Shown one piece after another: positions 55,915-64,000 of a stretch of 64,000 nucleotides of DNA. The DNA is from Sphaeroforma sirkka (lineage: Eukaryota > Opisthokonta > Ichthyosporea > Ichthyophonida). A program made the translations under genes and the position numbers. How positions within the stretch are numbered: position 1 is the first letter of the stretch; each line of letters begins with the position of its first letter. The stretch lies in the NCBI GenBank assembly GCA_001586965.3, contig LUCW03000198.1:1-64000 (forward strand). The letters are read 5' to 3'. The notes beneath the pieces are model-generated. The model searched no databases. It worked only from the letters and a program-made list of their open reading frames with translations, and was not told the origin of the DNA.

Positions 55915-58194
55915 CAACGGAGCTAGACAAACTATTGGAATCAATACCGTTGAGACGACCACCAGATTTGACCGAGGAAACCGGTGTTCGCCTGAAACTA
56001 GACAAGGAACTGAGGGACAATGACGGTATTCGAGAAAAGGACAGGTGCAGACTGGAAGGAGGCGAAGTTAGATTGCCAGTGACACCAGATCAAGCTGCAA
56101 GGATGTGGAAAACAGTAAAGAACTTTGTAGCAGACAAATGGATACCATGGGTAGATAGACAGGTGCAGAAGTGGATTCAAGATTTGGTCATAGTTCAAAG
56201 GGATACAGCCACTTCCGTCAACTTACCCTTGCTCGCCGTGCCAGAGTATACTCAATCTGGAGAACTAAAGAAAGTGGGAGTGTGTTTGGACCTCAGAGCG
56301 GTGAATGCATTAATACCGGCGGATCAGTTCATTATTCCCCGTATCAACGACATCATTGGTAACATCAAAGGGAAGAGATATTACACGACATTGGATCTAA
56401 CCGCAGCGTACCATCGACTCCCAATTCACCCTGATTCTCAGTATCTATTCAGTTTCACACATGGCAAAAGCCAGTATTCCTTTACATCAGCGCCATTTGG
56501 ACTACACACACTGACGCAGCAGTTTCAGCGTACACTGAGTGTGATATTGTAAGGACTTCCGGCATACCACTACCTGGACGACATCGTAATAGCAACAGAT
56601 GACTACGAGGAACACGTACAAGTAGTGAAAGAGGTCATTCGGCGGCCGACGTACCACAGTTTCAAGCTAAACCCTTCAAAATGTCATTTTGCACTCAAAG
56701 AAGTCATGATCCTAGGGAAGCGAGTATCGAAGGCCGGAATTGATATTTGCCATGAAAAGCAGGCCAAGCTCATTGACTGGCCAACCCCGAAGAAGTACAA
56801 AGACATTGCATCGGCCTTGGGATTGGCCAACTTTCTTCACGAGCACCTACCAAACTTTGCAGAGGTAGTTGCCCCACTCCGGGAATTCGTAAGACTGAGG
56901 TCTAAGGAAATCATTGGAGACAGGTGGGAACAGAGACACCAGCAAGCTTGTTATGCCATGAAGCAAGCCATAGTTGAGGCAGTAGTGTTGAATTTTCCCG
57001 TCGACGAAGTACCTTTACAACACGAAACGGATGCAAAGCGACTATGGTATTGGAGGTGCATTGTTCCAGACCATAAAAGGGAAGAAGCAATACCTAATAT
57101 TCTTCAGCAAGACCCTCAACGCAGCACAGCGCAATTACGCAACACCCATGAAGGAACTATTGGCCTTGGTATATGGTCTCACACACTTCCGGGATCATCT
57201 CGAAGGTCAACGCTTTTCAGTGTTGACTGATCACAAGGCTTTGGTGTATATGAACACACAGCTAAAGCTGAATACGATGCCTTGCAATTTCACTAACTCG
57301 CACATCCCGGTTATAAAGAACGTGCTACCAGACGCGTGATCTAGGCTTCATGAGAGAACTGTTGAGACTGAGGACCCGGAGGTTTTATATGCAGAATGTT
57401 GGCAACTTTTTCCAGATTACTTTGAGCAAGCGCAACGAATTATGGGTGAGAATAATGTCGATGTCTTTGCTTCGCAACAGGATCACCATTTGCCACGCTA
57501 CTACGCCGACGATGACAGGGGTGGAGCGTTTGCACATTATTGGAAGGATATAGACGGATGGATGAACCCGCCATGGAGATTAATCCATAGAATGTTGCGC
57601 AAGATACGATCAGAGAGGGCCGCAGCTCCGGTGTGTCTAGCGTGGGCGCCCCACGAGCCTTGGTTCCAGTTATTCAAGTCACTTCTACAAAGAGACCCAG
57701 TATTAGTTCCAAGGACAGTTATTCAAGTCACTTCTACAAAGAGACCCAGTATTAGTTCCAAGGACAGCCCACTCCTTCCTCAAATACGGAAAGTATGTGA
57801 GTGGCAAGACACCATGGGGTCACACAGTCATTGCCAGAGTAGGCCCACGCAATGGTTACAGCCTTCCAGCGACGTTTTCAACATGATTGGGATATGCCGA
57901 ACCGTCCTCAGTATCGAAAGTCGCCCCATTAGATACGTCTCGGCTAGTATCGATCGCTACCTCGGAAGTAGCCATGACAGATTCTCCAGATGAGGAAGAG
58001 ATAAGCCGTCGCACACAGCTCACCTTGTGTCAGCATGAGATTGGGCATCATAGAGCAGAGGATACAGTTGCTCAACTACAGCAGAACGGACATTTGTGGC
58101 CTAACACTCTAGAACTTGCACAAACAGTTAGGAGAAACTGTCGCACATGTCTAGGACAGAGGGTGTTACGAAAGGGATTTCACCCGATGATTAA
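55915..58194 (+). mobile_element. Family A Ty3/gypsy-like pol, plus-strand copy
   Basis: From IDPTELDKLLE onward it matches the minus-strand family A copy: pre-RT region, RT (about 56,200-56,720, catalytic motif near 56,570), RNase H (56,990-57,350), methyltransferase-like domain (57,440-57,830, NPPW) and H2C2 zinc finger (57,990-58,190, HEIGHHRAEDTVAQL...CRTC). It is cut at 58,194 by the LTR of the opposite family A copy. Several breaks; nucleotide identity to the minus copy looks very high. Confidence 0.85.
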
Positions 58195-58582
58195 TGTGGT
58201 CAGAATACAAGTACTTATATTTATTTGATTATTTTAGGTTTTTATTACAAGTTTTACAGTTTATCAGAATAATCTGATAAACTGGGTTTTAGGGTTTTGC
58301 TGGTTTTACAGCACATGACTAATGACTCATTTAAGAGTCAGTCATTTTAGGACTACTGTTTATAATTACTAATAAATGAACAACGTCCCCCTCCCTGAGG
58401 AGGTGTAGTAAACACATCAAATACGATACTAAAACCTACTGAGTCTCCCTGAGGCTCAGTGCGGTGTATTTATTCTTATATTTGATTGTCTACGTGGTCT
58501 ACAAATAATTCACCTCGTGTGAATTAATTGTAAATTAATTCTAACTTCACACTGATAGTGGTTTAAGGGGACTTTTACCACA
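58195..58582 (-). mobile_element. 3' LTR of the minus-strand family A element
   Basis: A 388-bp LTR bounded on the minus strand by TGTGGT at 58,582 and ACCACA at 58,195, a perfect six-base terminal inverted repeat of the TG...CA kind. A purine-rich tract (gagcttgaggggag, 58,596-58,583) lies directly before it, as expected for a polypurine tract priming plus-strand synthesis. Contains short internal palindromes such as gtgaattaatt. Confidence 0.85.
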
Positions 58583-58596
58583 CTCCCCTCAAGCTC

Positions 58597-58930
58597 AAGC
58601 GTCACCAGTGATTGAAGAGCTTCAAAAAATAAATGACCTCTTAAACTATTGAAAATTAAACATATATAACTAGTAGTGTAAATAAATAAACAATATATAT
58701 ATATATATATATATAAACTAATGAAATCCTTCTGCTGAGTAAGTTCTTGCCTTGAAACTGGTCTTTTGAACCATCCCGGCTGTGCTGGTATATTTTTTCA
58801 CCCCCCAAAAAGCTAGGGTATCCGCTGGTATGTTTTCACCCCCCCCCATAAGCTAGGGTATCCGCTGGAGTTATACTCGCCTATAAGCTCGAGTTGTGGA
58901 ATCGTCTTTCGCCTCTATACCGTGGTGAAA
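58597..58930 (-). other. Non-coding 3' region of family A, between chromodomain and polypurine tract
   Basis: Contains a TA run at about 58,695-58,714 and two copies of agctagggtatccgctgg (about 58,810 and 58,851). Confidence 0.6.
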
Positions 58931-61900
58931 TCTCACGAGGAGAGACAAAACTCCGATCCGGAAGTAGATGATAGACATCTAGTATTCATCAACGTAACGT
59001 TGGAATTATTGTTGTTGTGCCGCTTTTTCTTCTTCTGCCGAGTTTGCTCGGCTTTGTGGTATGCCGCGATGTCATTCGGACCGTCAAAAGCTTCGGCTGA
59101 CTCCCAAGTTGGATCACCATCCCGCCAGCGAACCAAGTATTCTGTATTCCTGTGGAATCATTCTGTCTATGTCGAATGATGTAACGGAACGAGGAACTAT
59201 CCTGCCACATATGATCTTCTAAAGGCTTTTCGGTGGCTCTATGGACTAGTCGCAAAAGTTCCACTCTAACTGGTTTACCTTTGAAAGTATCTGGAAGTGA
59301 ACCATCCTTGTGTGTCAGTTCATATCCTTGTCCCTGTCTGGCTTTGACAACGTATGGTCCAAACATTGGTCGCATTGCTTTGGTTGTGCGACCTTCGGAC
59401 CGTACCATTACCACATCCCCTGGTTGAAAGGCGATAAAATCGTAAGCATGGAGGCGGTCAAACTGCCTGGATAGTGTGTCTGCGTATTTCTGCGTGACCT
59501 TGTAAAGCGTCGGCAAGATAGTGTCGTGCAAACGATCCAGCCGGTGTGCCCAAGCCTCATTGGTGACCGGCTGATTCCCGGAAGGTCATCCGTGAAGTCA
59601 GCAAACGGAACATGACGGCGACCGAAGTAAGCACTGAATGGTGCTGTCTTGTGTCGCCGAGATATTCGGAGGTTCTGGCACAGCATAATAAGTGGTAGTC
59701 GGACATCCCATGCCGTAGGCAAAGATTCACATAGCTTGCGAACTCCTTCGTGGATGTCTCTGTGTCTTCTCTCCGCTGCTCCCAGAACCTGAGGACGATA
59801 TGGTGGCGACTTTGCATGCATCACACCAACTTCTTGAGTTATTAATTTAACAATCTTGTTCGAAAACTCGCCTCCCTCGTCTGATTGAATTTTCCTGGGA
59901 AAACCATGTTCCCCAAACACCTCCATAAGTTTAGATGTCACCACTTCTGCTGACTTTGTGGCCGTTGCTCTCAATATCGAGTACCCCGTTGCTATATCCA
60001 AGACGTGCAATATATATCGATTTCCTGCTGCTGAAACTAGTGGCATTGGAATCATGTCGACTTGAATATGATCCCACGGATACTTTGCCGTTATATTAAT
60101 CATCGGGTGAAATCCTTTCGTAACACCCTCTGTCCTAGACATGTGCGACAGTTTCTCCTAACTGTTTGTGCAAGTTCCAGAGCGTTAGGCCACAAATGTC
60201 CGTTCTGCTGCTGTAGTTGAGCAACTGTATCTTCTGCTCTATGATGCCCAATCTCATGCTGACACAAGGTGAGCTGTGTGCGACGGCTTATCTCTTCCTC
60301 ATCTGGAGAATCCGTCATGGCTACTTCCGAGATAGCGATCGATACTAGCCGAGACGTATCTAATGGGGTGACTTTCGATACTGAGGACGGTTCTGCATAT
60401 CCCAATCGTGCTGAAAACGTCGCTGGAAGGCTGTAACCATTGCGTGGGCCTACTCTGGCAATGACTGTGTGACCCCATGGTGCCTTGCCACTCGCATACT
60501 TTCCGTATTTGAGGAAGGAGTGGGCTGTCCTTGAACTAATACTGGGTCTCTTTGTAGAAGCGACTTGAATAACTGGAACCAAGGCTCGTGGGGCGCCCAC
60601 GGTAGACACACCGTAGCTGTGGCCCTCTCTGATCGTATCTTGCGCAACATTCTATGAATTAATCTCCATGGTGGGTTCATCCATCCGTCTATATCCTTCC
60701 AACAAATGTGCAAACGCTCCACCCCTGTCATCGTCGGTGTAGTAGCGTGGCAAATGATGGTCCTGATGCGAAGCAAAGACATCGACATTATTCTCACCCA
60801 TAATCCGTTGCGCTTGCTCAAAGTAGTCTGGAAAAAGTTGCCAACATTCTGCATATAGTACCTCCGGGTCCTCAGTCTCAACAGTTCCCTCATGAAGCCT
60901 AGACCACGCGTCTGGTAACACGTTCTTTATACCCGGGATGTGCGAGATAGTAAAATTGAAAGGCGCTATGATGTGATGCCATCGTTGTAGCATCGGATTC
61001 AGCTTTAGCTGTGTGTTCATATACACAAAAGCCTTGTGATCAGTCAACACTGAAAAGCGTTGACCTTCGAGATGATCCCGGAAGTGTGTGAGACCATATA
61101 CCAAGGCCAATAATTCCTTCATGGGTGTTGCGTAATTGCGCTGTGCTGCGTTGAGGGTCTTGCTGAAGAACATTAGGTATTGCTTCTTCCCTTCTATGGT
61201 CTGGAACAATGCACCTCCAATACCGTAGTCGCTTGCATCCGTTTCGAGTTGTAAAGGTACTTCGTCGACGGGAAATTTCAACACTACTGCCTCAACTATG
61301 GCTTGCTTCATGGCATCCCAAGCTTGCTGGTGTCTCTGTTCCCACCTGTCTCCAATGATTTCCTTAGGCTTCAGTCTTACAAATTCCCGGAGTGGGGCAA
61401 CTACCTCTGCAAAGTTTGGTAGGTGCTCGTGAAGAAAGTTGGCTAATCCCAAGGCCGATGCAATGTCTTTGTACTTCTTCGGGGTTGGCCAGTCAATGAG
61501 CTTGGCCTGCTTTTCATGGCAAATATCAATTCCGGCCTTCGATACTCGCTTCCCTAGGATCATGACTTCTTTGACTGCAAAATGACATTTTGAAGGGTTT
61601 AGCTTGAAACTGTGGTACGTCAGCCGCCGAATGACCTCTTTCACTACTCGTACGTGTTCCTCGTAGTCATCTGTTGCTATTACGATGTCGTCCAGGTAGT
61701 GGTGTGTGCCGGAAGTCCTTGCAATATCACACTCAGTGTACGCTGAAACTGCTGCGTCAGTGTGTGTAGTCCAAATGGCGCTGATGTAAAGGAATACTGG
61801 CTTTTGCCATGTGTGAAACTGAATAGATACTGAGAATCAGGGTGAATTGGGAGTCGATGGTACGCTGCGGTTAGATCCAATGTCGTGTAATATCTCTTCC

Positions 61901-64000
61901 CTTTGATGTTACCAATGATGTCGTTGATACGGGGAATAATGAACTGATCCGCCGGTATTAATGCATTCACCGCTCTGAGGTCCAAACACACTCGCACTTT
62001 CTTTAGTTCTCCAGATTGAGTATACTCTGGCACGGCGAGCAAGGGTAAGTTGACGGAAGTGGCTGTATCCCTTTGAACTATGACCAAATCTTGAATCCAC
62101 TTCTGCACCTGTCTATCTACCCATGGTATCCATTTGTCTGCTACAAAGTTCCTTACTGCCTTCCGCATCCTTGCAGCTTGATCTGGTGTCACTGGCAATC
62201 TAACTTCGCCTCCTTCCAGTCTGCACCTGTCCTTTTCTCGAATACCGTCATTGTCCCTCAGTTCCTTGTCTAGTTCCAGGCGAACACCGGTTTCCTCGGT
62301 CAAATCTGGTGGTCGTCTCAACGGTATTGGTTCCAATAGTTTGTCTAGCTCCGTTGGATCTATGGGTGAGAATGGCGATTGAAGGCCTCCCACGTATAGC
62401 CCTAAGCCAGGCATAAGATCCTGGCCTACGATCGCGTCGATAGCCGGTGGTAGATTCATTAGCTCGAAAGACTGTTCTGTGAGCTCTAGACCATATCGTA
62501 CTGGAGTTTGTACGGTTGAGCCTATTCGCCGTGTACGAAGACTACGATCAGCTAGGTATATATAGGATCCCTCCGGAGCCGACTTAATTTGCAATCCCCA
62601 ATCGTGTGCGGATGTCGAATCAATGCAACTTCTGTTTGCCCCAGAATCCACTAACGCCCTGCATGTCTTACCGTTAATCAGGATGGATATGAATACTCGA
62701 TTGTCCATTGAAAGTAATGGATCTTTGATCGATAGTATCACAGGTGTGCTAGACGGGAAAACTAAAGTTGCATCTACATCCGACACCCTTACGTCCTATT
62801 CCTGATCGCTGCCTATGGTTTCCCACGTTGCATCCTCTTCTAACTCACCCTGTTCGATTTCGTCTGGGTGTGCCAGTATGGAAGCAATGTGTGTGTCTGT
62901 AGGCGTGGTCTCCTCCTGCTCCGTTTGCTGGTCGTCCGAGTCTGTTAGAGCCGTAATGGTGTTGACCGCGGGCAAACTCTTATCGAAGGATACGCCTTGC
63001 TTAAATCCTCGGCCCGAGCTGGATGTGAATCCAACCCTTTTGTTCGACTGGTAGTGCTTGCAGGATGATATATGCCTGAAACTGGGTGGGGCACCCGCTC
63101 TGCACGCGTAACACGTGGTGGTCGTAGACGTGCTTGTGCGTTGTGTGCTGCCTCCTCCTGTATTCGTATTCAAATTACGATCTCGTTGTTGGGCTGGAAA
63201 CTGTCTACGCCTATCCCCCCACATTCATCTGTGTCCGTACCCGTTGTCTGAGGATGGCATCGGTTTCTTGTATGTCTGGATTTAAAATGCGGAGAAGGTC
63301 TTCAGTCTCCAGGTGGTCCCAACCTATGTGGTGTTGTAGCGTGCGTTCATACGTCATATTACCTGTCAGGTCCTCGAGGGCCTGTATGAGGCAGTGATTA
63401 AGCAACCGCTTAGGAAAGTCCTTGCCCTTATCTGCTCGCTCCCAGGCTCTCTTGTGAACTTCCACAATCTTGTTCAAATGTTCCCTGGCTGACTCTACAC
63501 CCTTGGTGCGGGATTACCCTTCGCCAACTTCTTAAAGGTAGGGTCTACGGTGGCCTTGCTCTCATGTTGACAGATTTGGTCTATGACCTGTTCCGCCGGA
63601 TATACCCTCAGCTCATTATGGTTGTCACGGAGATAGTCAATTGTGGCCTTTGCTGCCTTAAAATGTATGAGTACCTTATAGAACCAACGTACCATCCACG
63701 ACTCATCTAGTCCTGAGACATGGGCGTTCTTCAGTGCCTCTTCTAGCGCCTCCTCGTGTGTCTCTATCGGCTGTGCTGCTTAATTGATAACGGTCTAAAG
63801 GCCAATCGGGCCATGTCCGTGGCTCCGGAGCTCTGTTCTTCCTGATAGCTTCCAATTGAGTATTCAACGCTCCTTTCAACGTATCGATCGTGGACGTTAG
63901 TAATGTACATCTTGGGACATCGTAGTTTCCCTGTGCTCGACAAAGTTCATCCACAAAGAAGGATATCTTCCCTTCGAGGCGTTGACACATGGCTCGGCGA

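Larger units (their letters stand above)
58195..64000 (-). mobile_element. Family A chromodomain Ty3/gypsy-like element, minus strand, running off the right edge
   Basis: Read from the right. Gag occupies 64,000-62,800, with a variant zinc knuckle CYACRAGAPPSFRHISSC near 63,110-63,060. Then protease (62,720-62,420, LVDSGANRSCID), RT (62,130-61,500; VRVCLDLRAVNALIP, YYTTLDLTAAYHRLPI), RNase H (61,260-60,895; ETDASDYGIGGALF, TDHKAFVYM) and a methyltransferase-like domain (60,800-60,440, NPPW). H2C2 zinc finger (60,310-60,110), integrase core (60,090-59,600; QVDMIPM, SDEGGEF, GAAERRHRD as the D,D,E triad), integrase C-terminus (59,530-59,150; FQPGDVVMV, GPYVVKAR) and chromodomain (59,140-58,960; VRWRDGDPTWESAEAFDG) follow. 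Then the 3' LTR. This is the chromovirus order with an extra domain. The 5' LTR and Gag start lie outside the window. Broken, with several breaks, but all parts are present. Confidence 0.9.

Overview
The window looks like nuclear DNA of a unicellular eukaryote. Genes are sparse, introns are long and follow GT-AG, AATAAA signals are visible, TA and TG microsatellites are abundant, and the right half is packed with Ty3/gypsy-type LTR retroelement remains. My guess, from gene content and style only, is a protist near the animal/fungal lineage such as an ichthyosporean; I hold that loosely. There is no sign of bacterial organisation (operons, Shine-Dalgarno sites, CRISPR).

1-32,300, host-gene half. 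A DUF1769-like single-exon gene lies at 3,732-4,703 (+). A nine-exon acyl-activating enzyme gene of the AAE3/Pcs60 (oxalyl-CoA synthetase) type spans 18,790-6,915 (-). I could trace it completely, with matching phases at all eight junctions and a 518-residue product. Its introns are filled with tandem repeats, each intron with its own unit, and several splice sites sit inside those repeats. A small LEA-like hydrophilic protein (21,631-21,326, -) has a TATA box. A GH18 chitinase-like gene (24,660-26,439, +) is broken. Degenerate C2H2 zinc-finger motifs are scattered over about 27.6-30.4 kb, and a 619-residue disordered protein of unknown role occupies 32,282-30,423 (-). The rest is AT-rich spacer, microsatellites and minisatellites.

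33,100-64,000, retroelement half. Three related Ty3/gypsy-like families, called A, B and C here, lie nested, inverted and mosaic. All three carry a methyltransferase-like domain after RNase H. Family A then continues with an H2C2 zinc finger, integrase and a chromodomain. Its minus-strand copy ends in a 388-bp LTR (58,195-58,582) and runs off the right edge. Family C is present as one plus copy and as a composite in which two LTR ends face outward. A further gag-like element of unknown family (D) fills 43,108-47,191. Two partial copies of a C48 (Ulp1-like) cysteine peptidase gene flank a family A gag/LTR piece. All retroelement copies look broken, but sequence likeness between copies suggests recent activity or recent rearrangement.

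The two strongest leads are (i) splice sites of the AAE3-type gene that have been multiplied into tandem repeats, and (ii) chromodomain Ty3 elements with an adenine-methyltransferase-like domain, a domain better known from DIRS elements. No rRNA or convincing intact tRNA gene was seen.
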